DNA of 64,000 bases from Streptomyces sp. NBC_01707 (GTDB lineage: Bacteria; Actinomycetota; Actinomycetes; Streptomycetales; Streptomycetaceae): NCBI RefSeq assembly GCF_041438805.1, contig NZ_CP109190.1:5518001-5582000 (forward strand), read 5' to 3'. Below the pieces are notes generated by a model, which did no database searches, was not told the origin of the DNA, and saw only the letters and a list, made by a program, of their open reading frames with translations. Positions 1-8,415 of this stretch are shown piece after piece. A program made the position numbers and the translations under genes. How positions within the stretch are numbered: the first letter of the stretch is position 1; every line of letters starts with the position of its first letter.

Positions 1-1
1 C

Positions 2-52
2 ACAGTCGTCGCACAGACCGGTGGCCTCTCCGAGGTGGCCATCGCCGTCTGA
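2..52 (+). CDS. C-terminal end of a DUF1416-type protein (partial)
   Basis: The window opens inside a gene. Reading from base 2 gives 16 residues ending in GLSEVAIAV and a TGA stop. From memory this matches the C-terminus of the small DUF1416 proteins that follow thiosulfate sulfurtransferase in Streptomyces. The DsrE-type sulfur-relay-like protein just downstream fits that setting. Only the tail is visible, so the identity rests on recollection of the family end and on context. Confidence 0.5.
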   Translation, partial: TVVAQTGGLSEVAIAV

Positions 53-260
53 TCCGCGGCACGCAGATCGGCCGGAGGGCCGTACCCCAGGGGGTTGGAC
101 GCCTTCTGAACCGGGGTACGGCCCTTCGCGCCGTCCAGGGGGGGCCGACGGTGGCGTTCGCGGGCGCGTGCCCGGTGGTGCTCGCCGGGGTGTGCGCGGC
201 GCGGTTTGCGGGGCCGTCCACGCTGTTCGCGTGCGCCCGGATCGGGCCTACGCTTGAGTT

Positions 261-518
261 ATGTACGCCCGGCGCCGTCGCGGCTATTTCCTGCTGATGG
301 GCGGATGCATCGTCCTGTTCGTGTCCGCCTGGGCCGTGGTACGGCTCTGGTCGATGCCCGTCGCCATAGGGATGTGCGTGGTCGCCATGGTCATCCCGCC
401 GATCGCGGCGATGGTCGCCAACCGGCGGGGGCCGGAGGACCGCTGGTGGGATGACCCCTCGGGTGACCCGAAGTCGGACGAGTGGTGGGACGAGCTCGAC
501 GGCAAGAAGCGCCGGTAG
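261..518 (+). CDS. DUF3099 small membrane protein
   Basis: An 85-residue protein with two hydrophobic segments, roughly residues 9-28 and 33-50, separated by a short polar turn. The tail (about residues 54-85) is strongly charged and rich in Trp and Asp, with WWDDPSGDP, and should lie in the cytoplasm. This layout matches the actinobacterial DUF3099 family, whose function is unknown. The ATG at 261 is chosen because the first hydrophobic segment starts right after the basic YARRRRG. It lies between a sulfur-metabolism tail and a convergent DsrE-like gene. Confidence 0.75.
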   Translation: MYARRRRGYFLLMGGCIVLFVSAWAVVRLWSMPVAIGMCVVAMVIPPIAAMVANRRGPEDRWWDDPSGDPKSDEWWDELDGKKRR

Positions 519-527
519 ACGGCTGCT

Positions 528-890
528 TCAGTAGACGAGGGCCTGGACGCCGTCGGCCATGATCTCGCTGACGAAGACCTGGGCGCCCGCGATTCGTACA
601 CCTTCGAGGACATCGCTCTCGGTGATGTCGCGACGCGCGGCGCACTGCGTGCAGAGGGTGATCAGGCCGGCCGCCTGAATCGACTCGATGAGATCCGGCA
701 GCGGTGCGGCATGCGGCAGTTCGAACTCGGCGGCGCGGCCCGGCAGGGCGAACCACGACGATTCGCCGGTCAGCCAGAGCGAGACCTCCACACCGCTGGC
801 GACGGCGACCGCGGCCACCGTGAACGCCTGCGAGCAGCGCTCGGGGGAGTCAGCACCTGCGGTCACCTTGATCACGAGCTTCTTCTGCAT
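528..890 (-). CDS. DsrE/DsrF-like family protein
   Basis: A 120-residue protein with the DsrE-like alpha/beta fold: an N-terminal beta strand (LVIKVTAG), a helix containing CSQAFTVAAVA, and a conserved LCTQCAARR cysteine pair near residue 83. DsrE/TusD relatives carry sulfur as persulfide in relay systems; here the role is only inferred. The start MQKKLVIK is taken because it begins the first strand of the fold. Its 3' end faces the DUF3099 gene, nine bases away. Reading upstream past base 890 yields proline-rich sequence unlike the family. Confidence 0.75.
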   Translation of the reverse strand: MQKKLVIKVTAGADSPERCSQAFTVAAVAVASGVEVSLWLTGESSWFALPGRAAEFELPHAAPLPDLIESIQAAGLITLCTQCAARRDITESDVLEGVRIAGAQVFVSEIMADGVQALVY

Positions 891-995
891 ATGCCGAACT
901 GTAATCGTCGCCGGTACAACCCCACCCCCTTGCGAGGGGTCAGTTGGGTGCGCAGGTAATGGAATCTGCGCCTCAGGTCTCGTGGGGGGACCCTC

Positions 996-1898
996 TTGGA
1001 ACCGAAAGACACCATTCCTGACCGGTCGGCCGAGCCGCCCGTGCAGGTCGAGGCGCAAGCTCAGGCCGTGGAGCCGCCCGCGCCGATGGTCGCGCCCGTG
1101 ACCGAGCCCGTCGTCGGGCCGACGGCTGTTCCGGTGGCCGGGTCCGACGCGCCGGCGACGCCGGTCAAGCCGCGGCCGCGTGGCCGTACCGCTCTGCTGA
1201 TCGCCGCCGCCGCGGTGCTCGGGATCGCCGGTGGCACCGCCGTCGGTTACGGCGTGCAGGCCGATCGCGCCCCGACCCCGCTGCCCGCCCTGTCGCAGCC
1301 GAACCTCGCCTACCCGGCGAAGGCGCTGCCCGCGGACAAGGTCCCGACCCCGCTGCCCGTGTCGCAGGACCGGCAGCGGAAGACGGAGGGCGATCTGCGC
1401 GAGCTGCTCGTCGGCAAGCCCTCGGGGGCGCGCAACGCCAGGTTCCCGTTCCCGACCAAGGGCTGGATGCCCCTTGACGCGTACGCGCGGGAGTTCGAGA
1501 GCGAGGACTACATGTTCGAGACGCTCGCGGAGGCCGACGTCCGTCGGATCGCGGCCGCCAACTGGTCGCAGGGGCGGTACCGCGACGTGGGCATCCGCCT
1601 CGTGCAGTTCCGCTCAGGCGCAGAGCTCGGGGCGTCCGATCATGCGAACGATCAGCTGGATTACATGCCCTACGCCAAGGACGGCGCGGGCAACGAGGGC
1701 GATCCGATCAAGGGCAGCGGCAACGGCCGCTACTTCCTGTACAAGGCAGTGAACAAGCCGGGCTACCTGCCTGTCTACCAGGCGCGGGCCATCGCCCAGC
1801 GCGGCGACGTCATGCTCGACATCAACATCTTCGACACCGTGCCGATCAGCAAGAAGGACATCCGGACCCTGGCCGAGCGACAGCTGGAGCGGCTGTGA
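996..1898 (+). CDS. membrane-anchored protein, first of three tandem paralogues
   Basis: A 300-residue protein of unknown function starting at TTG, with a G-rich ribosome site (GGGGGGA, 984-990). Residues 1-65 are rich in Pro, Ala and Glu and probably cytoplasmic. One transmembrane helix follows (about 68-88, LLIAAAAVLGIAGGTAVGYG). The rest is predicted extracellular and contains LRELLVGKPSGARN and a stretch ending RRIAAANWSQGRYRDVGIRLVQF. The two following genes have the same layout and a related LRxLL-P-xxA core. Its stop overlaps the next GTG. No enzyme motif is visible. Confidence 0.7.
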   Translation: MEPKDTIPDRSAEPPVQVEAQAQAVEPPAPMVAPVTEPVVGPTAVPVAGSDAPATPVKPRPRGRTALLIAAAAVLGIAGGTAVGYGVQADRAPTPLPALSQPNLAYPAKALPADKVPTPLPVSQDRQRKTEGDLRELLVGKPSGARNARFPFPTKGWMPLDAYAREFESEDYMFETLAEADVRRIAAANWSQGRYRDVGIRLVQFRSGAELGASDHANDQLDYMPYAKDGAGNEGDPIKGSGNGRYFLYKAVNKPGYLPVYQARAIAQRGDVMLDINIFDTVPISKKDIRTLAERQLERL

Positions 1899-2692
1899 AC
1901 GACGACATGACACCCGACACCGCCCCGCCCGCCGAGCCGGCCCCGCCCGCCCCGAAGGGCCGGGCCCGGCGCGTGGTGCTCGCCGTGCTCCCCGCGGTCC
2001 TGGTCCTCGGCGCCGTCGGCGGTGCAGCGGCCTACACCACGGTCACCGTGGACAGCGCCGACCGCACCGTCACCACCAAGGTCTGGGGCGAGGGCGCGCA
2101 CAAGCCCGCCAAGGACCCCGCCGGGGACGTCGGCCGGGGCAGGGCCGACACCGAGCTCAGCAAGCTGCTGTTGCCGGTTCCCGAGAACTACCGTCTCGGC
2201 CCGGACATGGGCGAGTACGGGAACGACGACGAGATCAGTGGCAAGAAGGCCACGGCCCAGATGAAGGAGAGCGGTCGGGGGATCGCGGGCAAGCAGCGCC
2301 GCGAACTGGACCAGCGCATCGACCGGCTCCACGTCCAGGGCATCGCGCAGCGCTCGTACACCTCGGACGACAACGATCTGACGATCGAGATCCAGATCGT
2401 GAAGATGAAGGACAAGAGGGCCGTCCACGACATGTTCGGCTTCCGGACGGAGCTGATGGGCACCTACGGCGGCTCCCGTAAGGGGCCGACGATCGAGGGG
2501 CACAAGAAGGCCAAGTGCTTCCGGGCGCCGCAGACCAAGGCGAAGCTCGACGCCCTGTCCTGCTTCGCGTACGACGGGGAACTGTCCCTCACCGTCAACG
2601 CGTACGGCACCAAGCCGTTCAGCGCGTCCCACGTCGCCGATCTGGTGAAGGACCAGCTCGACCACATCGAGTCCCCGGGGGAGTACGTATGA
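1895..2692 (+). CDS. membrane-anchored protein, second of three tandem paralogues
   Basis: A 265-residue protein beginning at GTG 1895, which overlaps the previous stop (GTGA). The short N-terminus is Pro/Ala-rich (PAEPAPPAPKGRARR), followed by one transmembrane helix at about residues 29-50. The extracellular part carries LSKLLLPVPENYRLG and a cysteine pair near FKAPQ/SCFAY (KCF and SCF) that could form a disulfide. The shared layout with both neighbours and 4-nt overlaps on either side suggest one transcript and a joint surface role, which is inference. No known domain was recognised. Confidence 0.7.
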   Translation: MNDDMTPDTAPPAEPAPPAPKGRARRVVLAVLPAVLVLGAVGGAAAYTTVTVDSADRTVTTKVWGEGAHKPAKDPAGDVGRGRADTELSKLLLPVPENYRLGPDMGEYGNDDEISGKKATAQMKESGRGIAGKQRRELDQRIDRLHVQGIAQRSYTSDDNDLTIEIQIVKMKDKRAVHDMFGFRTELMGTYGGSRKGPTIEGHKKAKCFRAPQTKAKLDALSCFAYDGELSLTVNAYGTKPFSASHVADLVKDQLDHIESPGEYV

Positions 2693-3690
2693 CCGAGCAG
2701 ACGGCGGCACCGACCGCCGCGACCGAGGAGCCCGCTGCTCCTGCTCCTGCTCCTGCTCCGGAGCAGGAGATTCCGTCGGCAGGAGCGGAGCCCGTCCCGG
2801 TCACGGACGTGCAGGCCGCGGAGCCTGTCCCGGCGACGGAGCCTGTCCCGGCCTCGGAGTCCGTACCGGTCACCGAGCCTCTGGTGGCCCCCGAGCAGGG
2901 ACTCGCGGCGGCGGGGCCCGTGCCGGCTCCGAAGTCGTCCCGCCGCGTCCTGCGGGCCGTCGCCCGCTGGACCGCCGCCGTGCTGGTGCTCGGCGGTCTC
3001 GGCACCGGGACGGCCCTCGGCATCACCTCGATGGAGCGCACCGAGGTACCGGGCCTGGCCACCGAGGGCGACGGGCGCTGGGACTACCCGGAGCTCAGCC
3101 TGCCGGCGCTGCCGGCCGGTTCGCCGCGCCCGTTCAACGAGGCCAATGTCGCCGAGATCCACCATGCCGACCTGCGGAAGTTGCTGATCCCCGCCCCGGC
3201 CGGAGCAACCGCGGACAAGAAGCTGACCGGCGGCTGGGTGAGCACCACGCAGTTCGTCAGCGAGTTCCGCAAGGACAAGCGCGGCGAGCTCACGCAGCTG
3301 CTCGACGACTCGGCCCTGCGCCACATCGCGGCACGCGGCTGGACCATGCCGGACGGCACGAGGTCCAAGGTCTATCTGCTGCAGTTCAACTCGACGGCGT
3401 ACGCCCAGGGGCTTCGGGACGACACCTACGTGAGCAGCACGCCGGGCATACCGCTCGACTGGCCGACGGATCTGCAACTGGACGAGAGCTGGAACGCCGG
3501 CGGCAAGGTGCCGGAGACCGCGGTCTACGCGTACGGCGAGACGAAGACCGGGAAGGGGCGGATCCACGAGGCCTACATCCAGGCCGGTGACACGCTCGCC
3601 CTGGTCATCCACTCGCAGCAGGGCAAGAAGATCGCCGAGCAGATCCCGTTCCGCCAGACGCTGATCCTGCAGAACCAGCTGCTGGGCTGA
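2689..3690 (+). CDS. membrane-anchored protein, third of three tandem paralogues
   Basis: A 333-residue protein starting at ATG 2689, overlapping the preceding TGA. Residues 1-85 are an acidic, degenerate Pro-Ala-Glu-Val repeat region with recurring EPVP and PAPAP units. A transmembrane helix lies near residues 95-117. The extracellular part has LRKLLIPAPAGATAD and LRHIAARGWTMPDGTRSKVYLLQF, aligning with the first paralogue (RRIAAANWSQ...VQF). Function is unknown. A hairpin at 3698-3721 closes the three-gene unit. Confidence 0.7.
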   Translation: MTEQTAAPTAATEEPAAPAPAPAPEQEIPSAGAEPVPVTDVQAAEPVPATEPVPASESVPVTEPLVAPEQGLAAAGPVPAPKSSRRVLRAVARWTAAVLVLGGLGTGTALGITSMERTEVPGLATEGDGRWDYPELSLPALPAGSPRPFNEANVAEIHHADLRKLLIPAPAGATADKKLTGGWVSTTQFVSEFRKDKRGELTQLLDDSALRHIAARGWTMPDGTRSKVYLLQFNSTAYAQGLRDDTYVSSTPGIPLDWPTDLQLDESWNAGGKVPETAVYAYGETKTGKGRIHEAYIQAGDTLALVIHSQQGKKIAEQIPFRQTLILQNQLLG

Positions 3691-3697
3691 TCCGCAC

Positions 3698-3721
3698 GCC
3701 GGGGAGCCCCGCTTCCCCGGC
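3698..3721 (+). terminator. hairpin after the three-paralogue operon
   Basis: GCCGGGGA and TCCCCGGC form an 8-bp perfect stem around an 8-nt loop, 7 nt after the stop. There is no U-tract, which is common for Streptomyces terminators. Confidence 0.5.
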
Positions 3722-3819
3722 AAGCCCCGAACCATCGCGCCGGGCCCCTACCCATTAGGCTGGGGCCCGGCCCTGTACTGCCGCCATACCGCTCGTTATC
3801 GCTCGTCCGAGGAGCTCCC

Positions 3820-3921
3820 GTGCTTGAGGCATTCTTCTCCACCCTGCTGGTCCTGGTCTGCGTCGGTGTTCTCGCCTTCGCCGGCCTGACCGTGAAGAAG
3901 CTGTACCAGGGCCAGCGCTGA
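3820..3921 (+). CDS. 33-residue single-pass membrane protein
   Basis: A short gene starting at GTG 3820 with AGGAG (3810-3814) five bases upstream. The product is MLEAFFSTLLVLVCVGV followed by more hydrophobic residues, then VKKLYQGQR. It is one transmembrane helix with a basic cytoplasmic end. It lies alone between the paralogue operon and the nitrobindin-like gene. I recall near-identical small proteins at this place in other Streptomyces but cannot name a function. Confidence 0.55.
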   Translation: MLEAFFSTLLVLVCVGVLAFAGLTVKKLYQGQR

Positions 3922-3970
3922 CCCGCGTCCGCACCGCTCATCACCCCCTCACAGATCGTCTGAGCCGCTC

Positions 3971-4543
3971 ATGATCGAGATCCCGTCCGACCTCCACCCG
4001 GACCTCGTCCCGCTTGCCTTCCTGCTCGGCAACTGGACGGGCGCGGGCGTGTCCGACTTCCCCGGCGCCGAGAAGTGCAACTTCGGCCAGGAAGTCTCCT
4101 TCAGCCACGACGGCCGGGACTTCCTGGAATACGTCTCGCACTCCTGGGTGCTCGACGCCGAGGGCAACAAGGTCAAGCCGCTGGAGTCGGAGTCCGGCTA
4201 CTGGCGCGTCGACAATGACCGCAAGGTCGAGGTCGTCATGGTCCGCGACCAGGGCGTCATCGAGATCTGGTACGGCGAGCTCGCCCACCAGAAGCCGCAG
4301 ATCGACCTGGTCACCGACGCGGTGGCCCGGACCGCGGCATCCGGCCCGTACAACGGTGGCAAGCGGCTCTACGGCTATGTGAACAGCGACCTGATGTGGG
4401 TCGGCGAGAAGGCCACCCCCGAGGTGGAGCTGCGCCCCTACATGTCGGCGCACCTGAAGAAGGTCGTCACCCCCGAAGAGGTCGAGCAGATGGCCAAGGG
4501 CCTCGGCGACCTGCCGGACGACGGCATCGCGTTCTTCAAGTAG
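3971..4543 (+). CDS. nitrobindin-like (FABP/DUF1794) heme-binding protein
   Basis: A 190-residue cytoplasmic beta-barrel protein. The family signature GxWxGxG appears as GNWTGAG at residues 19-25. Further barrel motifs include the FGQEVSFSHDGRDFLEYVSHSW stretch (about 37-58) and a C-terminal EVEQMAKGLGDLPDDGIAFF tail. Nitrobindins bind ferric heme b through a C-terminal histidine and may act on nitric oxide or peroxynitrite; ligand use here is inferred from the family. It stands 81 bases upstream of nur on the same strand. Confidence 0.85.
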   Translation: MIEIPSDLHPDLVPLAFLLGNWTGAGVSDFPGAEKCNFGQEVSFSHDGRDFLEYVSHSWVLDAEGNKVKPLESESGYWRVDNDRKVEVVMVRDQGVIEIWYGELAHQKPQIDLVTDAVARTAASGPYNGGKRLYGYVNSDLMWVGEKATPEVELRPYMSAHLKKVVTPEEVEQMAKGLGDLPDDGIAFFK

Positions 4544-4624
4544 GCGCACCACCCGCACCCAGCCGGACGGCCGAGTGGTCGTGCGCCCTGCGGGCGGGCG
4601 CTCGTCCGGTCCTACACTGGGCCT

Positions 4625-5086
4625 GTGGTGAGCACCGACTGGAAGAGCGACCTTCGGCAGCGCGGCTACCGGCTGACGCCGCAGCGGCAGCTTGTCCTGG
4701 AAGCGGTCGACAGACTGGAACACGCGACGCCGGACGACATCCTCTGCGAGGTGCGCCGGACGGCGTCCGGCGTGAACATCTCCACGGTCTACCGGACTCT
4801 GGAGCTCCTGGAGGAGCTGGGGCTGGTCAGCCACGCCCATCTGGGGCACGGGGCACCGACGTACCACCTGGCCGACCGCCATCACCACATCCATCTGGTC
4901 TGCCGGGACTGCACGAATGTCATCGAGGCCGATGTCGACGTCGTCGCCGAGTTCACCACGAAGCTGCGGGACACGTTCGGGTTCGAGACCGACATGAAGC
5001 ACTTCGCGATCTTCGGCCGCTGTGCCGACTGCACGACGAAGGCGGCCGCGGCCGGACCGGCCCCCGCTCCTGGTTCCGAGCAGTAA
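4625..5086 (+). CDS. nur: Nur, nickel-responsive Fur-family repressor
   Basis: A 153-residue Fur-family regulator, nearly identical as I recall to S. coelicolor Nur, which represses nickel uptake and the Fe superoxide dismutase when nickel is present. The winged helix is about residues 1-80 (LTPQRQLVLEAV; NISTVYRTLELLEELGLV). Metal ligands described for Nur are all present: His33, His70, His72, His86, His88, His90 and His126. Two CxxC pairs (93/96 and 133/136) are also present. GTG 4625 gives MVSTDWKSDLRQRGYRLT, the known N-terminus. It is followed after 21 bases by the YgfZ-like gene. Confidence 0.92.
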   Translation: MVSTDWKSDLRQRGYRLTPQRQLVLEAVDRLEHATPDDILCEVRRTASGVNISTVYRTLELLEELGLVSHAHLGHGAPTYHLADRHHHIHLVCRDCTNVIEADVDVVAEFTTKLRDTFGFETDMKHFAIFGRCADCTTKAAAAGPAPAPGSEQ

Positions 5087-5107
5087 ATCGAGTCGTACGC
5101 TGGTCGC

Positions 5108-6073
5108 ATGAAGAGCCCTCTGCTGTCCTTGCCCGGCGCCGTTCCCGCCGAAGGCCGCGACGAAGGTGTCGCCGCGCACTACGGCGACCTGTTCCGCGAG
5201 CAGCGCGCCCTCGCCGACGGCACCGGCCTCGTCGACCTCTCGCACCGCGGCGTCGTCACCGTCACCGGAAGCGACCGGCTGGCCTGGCTGCACCTGCTGC
5301 TCACCCAGCACGTCAGCGAACTCGCCCCCGGACAGGCCACCGAGGCGCTGATTCTCACCGCGAACGGGCACATCGAGCACGCCCTCTACCTCGTCGACGA
5401 CGGCGAGACGGTGTGGGCGCACGTCGAACCGGACACCCAGGGTGAGCTGGTCGCCTATCTGGAATCGATGAAGTTCTTCTACCAGGTCGAAGTCGCCGAC
5501 CGCACCGAGGACTTCGCCGTCGTTCACCTGCCGGCCGGCTCCATCGAAGAGGTGCCGGAAGGTGTCGTCGTGCGGGAGGCGCCGCACGGCCGCGATCTGT
5601 TCCTTCCCCGCGCCGACCTGGAGCGGTACGCCGCCGAGCACGGCCCGGTGGCCGGCATCCTGGCGTACGAGGCGCTGCGCGTCGAGGCGCACCGCCCCCG
5701 GCTCGGCTTCGAGACCGACCACCGCACCATCCCGCACGAGCTGGGCTGGATCGGCACGGCCGTCCACCTCCAGAAGGGCTGCTACCGCGGTCAGGAGACC
5801 GTGGCCCGGGTGCAGAACCTGGGGAAGCCGCCGCGCCGGCTGGTCTTCCTGCACCTGGACGGCAGCGATGTGCTGCTGCCCGGTCACGGGACGCCGGTAC
5901 GGCTCGCCGCGGACGGGGCGGACGGCCGTCAGCTCGGCTTCATCACCACGTCCGCCCGCCACCACGAGCTGGGGCCGATCGCACTGGCGCTGGTCAAGCG
6001 GAACGTGGCGGTGGACGCGGAACTGCTCGCCGGGGACACGGCTGCGGCCCAGGAGACGGTCGTCGAGCCGTAG
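5108..6073 (+). CDS. YgfZ/GcvT-domain folate-binding protein
   Basis: A 321-residue protein of the YgfZ family, tetrahydrofolate-binding proteins that help maintain iron-sulfur enzymes. The diagnostic KGCYxGQE motif is present as KGCYRGQETVAR near residues 223-234. The N-terminal GcvT-like domain contains VDLSHRGVVTVTGSDRLAWLHLL. Length and motif match the family closely. It is only 21 bases after nur, so co-transcription is likely. Its 3' end converges on dtd. Confidence 0.88.
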   Translation: MKSPLLSLPGAVPAEGRDEGVAAHYGDLFREQRALADGTGLVDLSHRGVVTVTGSDRLAWLHLLLTQHVSELAPGQATEALILTANGHIEHALYLVDDGETVWAHVEPDTQGELVAYLESMKFFYQVEVADRTEDFAVVHLPAGSIEEVPEGVVVREAPHGRDLFLPRADLERYAAEHGPVAGILAYEALRVEAHRPRLGFETDHRTIPHELGWIGTAVHLQKGCYRGQETVARVQNLGKPPRRLVFLHLDGSDVLLPGHGTPVRLAADGADGRQLGFITTSARHHELGPIALALVKRNVAVDAELLAGDTAAAQETVVEP

Positions 6074-6118
6074 ATCTCCCGCTCTGCGCGCGCGTTCGGC
6101 TCCCCTGCCGGATCCCGC

Positions 6119-6568
6119 TCAGACCTCGACGAGGACGGTGAACGGGCCATGGTTCGTGAGCGAGACCCGCATGTCCGCTCCGAACCGGCCCGTCTCCACA
6201 TGCGCCCCCAGCGCCCGCAGCTGCGCCACCACCTCGTCGACCAGCGGTTCGGCGATCTCGCCGGGTGCCGCGGCGTTCCAGGTGGGCCTGCGGCCCTTCC
6301 GGGCGTCCCCGTAGAGAGTGAACTGCGAAATCACCAGAAGCGGCGCATTCACGTCGGAGCAGGACTTCTCGCCCTCCAAAATGCGGACCGACCAGAGCTT
6401 GCGGGCGAGCTGCGCCGCCTTCTCCACGGTGTCCCCATGGGTGACTCCGACCAGCACACACAGTCCTTCGCCGACGATTTCGCCCACCACCGCGGGCGCG
6501 CTCCCGTCGCCCGAGCCGTCGGCCACCGTGACGCTCGCCCCGTACACCCTCTGTATCACTGCACGCAT
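6119..6568 (-). CDS. dtd: D-aminoacyl-tRNA deacylase (Dtd)
   Basis: A 149-residue Dtd enzyme that removes D-amino acids mischarged on tRNA. It starts with the standard MRAVIQRV, carries the catalytic [17 protein letters not shown] region (about residues 80-96), and ends with the NHGPFTV cis-proline motif that gates the active site. The ATG at 6568 is set by the family N-terminus; upstream in-frame codons add unrelated sequence. It is divergent from rsiG across about 116 bases and convergent with the YgfZ-like gene. Confidence 0.93.
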   Translation of the reverse strand: MRAVIQRVYGASVTVADGSGDGSAPAVVGEIVGEGLCVLVGVTHGDTVEKAAQLARKLWSVRILEGEKSCSDVNAPLLVISQFTLYGDARKGRRPTWNAAAPGEIAEPLVDEVVAQLRALGAHVETGRFGADMRVSLTNHGPFTVLVEV

Positions 6569-6684
6569 ACAGACCAACCTATCTTGGGCTGAACGGGTAC
6601 AGAGCACCTGCGTTTTCACCGTACGGAATGGCACGATGCACGGAGGCGGTGTGCCGACGCACCGGTCGAGGGGATGGACAAAGC

Positions 6685-7305
6685 ATGAGTACATATGGAG
6701 CCGGGCACCCAGCCGGTGCCGTACCGGTCACGCGTGCCACAACCAGTACCGATACCACCGCCGGCGCCATGCGGCCACCCGTGCAGCGGACCGGTCCGGG
6801 CATCGGCGAGCGCCTGCCGGGGCAGTCGCCGCCCGAGCTGGGCTCCCTGCGGCTGCCGGAGCTGCGCAACCTGCGCCGTGACTCGCAGCGCGACGAGGCG
6901 GACCTCAGTTACGTACGCCGGCTGGTCCAGGGCCGCATCGACATCCTGCGGGCCGAGCTGGCCCGCCGCCGGGACCCCGAGACGCCGGTCGTGGACCGGC
7001 TCTCCGAGATCCTCGCCGACACCCCGTCCCGGCACCGTTCCTCCGCCCGGCACGTCACGCTCACCACACCGCGCAGCGACGAGTTCCGCCGGCTGGCGGC
7101 CGAGACGCTCGCCGAGGTCGAACTCTCCGACCTCGACGCCCGCACCGACGAGGAGCTGTACACCGCGATGGGGCGGCTCGTCCGTTACGAGCAGCAGGTC
7201 TCCCGCCGCCGTCACCAACTGCAACGTACCGCTGACGATTGCAGCGCCGAGATCGCCCGCAGGTACCGTGATGGGGAAGCACAAGTAGACGACCTGCTCG
7301 CCTGA
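6685..7305 (+). CDS. rsiG: RsiG, c-di-GMP-dependent anti-sigma factor for WhiG
   Basis: A 206-residue protein. In Streptomyces, RsiG binds cyclic di-GMP and holds the sporulation sigma factor WhiG inactive. The c-di-GMP signature E(x3)S(x2)R(x3)Q(x3)D occurs twice and exactly: E71-S75-R78-Q82-D86 and E169-S173-R176-Q180-D184, each in a long predicted helix of an antiparallel coiled coil. Residues 1-50 are a disordered Gly/Pro/Thr-rich tail. ATG 6685 follows GAGGGG (6668-6673). A strong hairpin lies directly after the stop. Two motif copies in one protein agree with the Streptomyces form, as I recall it. Confidence 0.92.
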   Translation: MSTYGAGHPAGAVPVTRATTSTDTTAGAMRPPVQRTGPGIGERLPGQSPPELGSLRLPELRNLRRDSQRDEADLSYVRRLVQGRIDILRAELARRRDPETPVVDRLSEILADTPSRHRSSARHVTLTTPRSDEFRRLAAETLAEVELSDLDARTDEELYTAMGRLVRYEQQVSRRRHQLQRTADDCSAEIARRYRDGEAQVDDLLA

Positions 7306-7311
7306 AGCGAT

Positions 7312-7350
7312 CCTTCCGGGCGGGGCGGGTCAGTCGCCCCGCCCGGAAGG
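7312..7350 (+). terminator. strong terminator after rsiG
   Basis: A 16-bp perfect stem, CCTTCCGGGCGGGGCG with CGCCCCGCCCGGAAGG, around a 7-nt loop, starting 7 nt after the rsiG stop. It ends only 9 bases before the asparaginase ATG. Confidence 0.85.
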
Positions 7351-7359
7351 CCGCCCCCC

Positions 7360-8352
7360 ATGACCTCCACACCTCTCATATCCCCGGCGTCCCCCGCGCT
7401 GCCCGCCGGGCCCGCTCTTCCCGTTCTGGCCGAGGTCGTACGGTCCGGCTTCGTGGAGGGTCACCACCGGGGCTCCCTGGTCGTGCTGGCAGCGGACGGC
7501 AGTGTGGAGCGGACACTCGGAGACCCGGACGCGCCGGTCTTCCCCCGCTCCTCCAACAAGCCGATGCAGGCCGCCGCCGTCCTGCGGGCCGGGCTCGACC
7601 TCTCCGGGGAGCGGCTGGCGCTGGCCGCCGCGAGCCACTCGGGCGAGGAGTTCCACCTCGACCTCGTACGCAAGATGCTCGCCGACCACGGACTGACGCC
7701 CGAGGATCTGCAGACCCCGCCCGATCTGCCGCTGGACCCGGCGGAGGCGGAGACGTACCTCGCCGCGGGCCAGGTCCGTGAGCGGATCACCATGAACTGC
7801 TCCGGCAAGCACGCCGCCATGCTCGCGGCGTGCGCACTCAACGGCTGGGACCGGGCGAGCTATCTGGACCCGGCGCACCCGCTCCAGCAGCTGGTCCACC
7901 AGGTGGTCGAGGAGGCGGCGGGCGAACCCGTCGCGGCGGTCGGTACGGACGGCTGCGGGGCGCCGCTGATGGCGATCAGCCTCGTGGGTCTGGCGCGGGC
8001 GTTCCGCTCGTTCGTGCGGGCGGAGGAGGGTACCGCCGAGCGACGGGTGGCGGACGCGATGCGTGCCCACCCCGAGTACGTCGCGGGCACCCGGCGCCCC
8101 GACACCTGGCTGATGCGCGAGGTGCCGGGCACGCTCTCCAAGATGGGCGCGGAGGCGGTCCAGGCGGTGGCGCTGCCGGACGGCCGGGCGCTGGCCTTCA
8201 AGATCACCGACGGCGGGGGCCGGGCGCTCGGCCCGGTGCTGGCCAGGGCGCTGGAGCTGCTCGGCGTCGACGCACCGGTGGTGGACCGGATCGGACGGGC
8301 GCCGCTGCTGGGCGGCAGCGCGGAGGTGGGCGAGATCCGAGCGGCCTTCTGA
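7360..8352 (+). CDS. AnsA-type (asparaginase II family) L-asparaginase
   Basis: A 330-residue protein of the Asparaginase_II family, distinct from the E. coli enzymes; it would hydrolyse asparagine to aspartate and ammonia in the cytoplasm. Conserved family stretches are VLAEVVRSGFVEGHHRGSLV, FPRSSNKPMQAAAVL, MNCSGKHAAMLAAC and DGCGAPLMA. The ATG at 7360 gives the usual N-terminal length but has no Shine-Dalgarno sequence, because the rsiG terminator ends at 7350. The transcript may be leaderless, or translation may start differently. Confidence 0.87.
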   Translation: MTSTPLISPASPALPAGPALPVLAEVVRSGFVEGHHRGSLVVLAADGSVERTLGDPDAPVFPRSSNKPMQAAAVLRAGLDLSGERLALAAASHSGEEFHLDLVRKMLADHGLTPEDLQTPPDLPLDPAEAETYLAAGQVRERITMNCSGKHAAMLAACALNGWDRASYLDPAHPLQQLVHQVVEEAAGEPVAAVGTDGCGAPLMAISLVGLARAFRSFVRAEEGTAERRVADAMRAHPEYVAGTRRPDTWLMREVPGTLSKMGAEAVQAVALPDGRALAFKITDGGGRALGPVLARALELLGVDAPVVDRIGRAPLLGGSAEVGEIRAAF

Positions 8353-8415
8353 CCGGCTCCGTGGCGGCGGAAAACCGGGCGACATTCCGCGGACCGCATG
8401 CCTAGCGTGGGGCGC

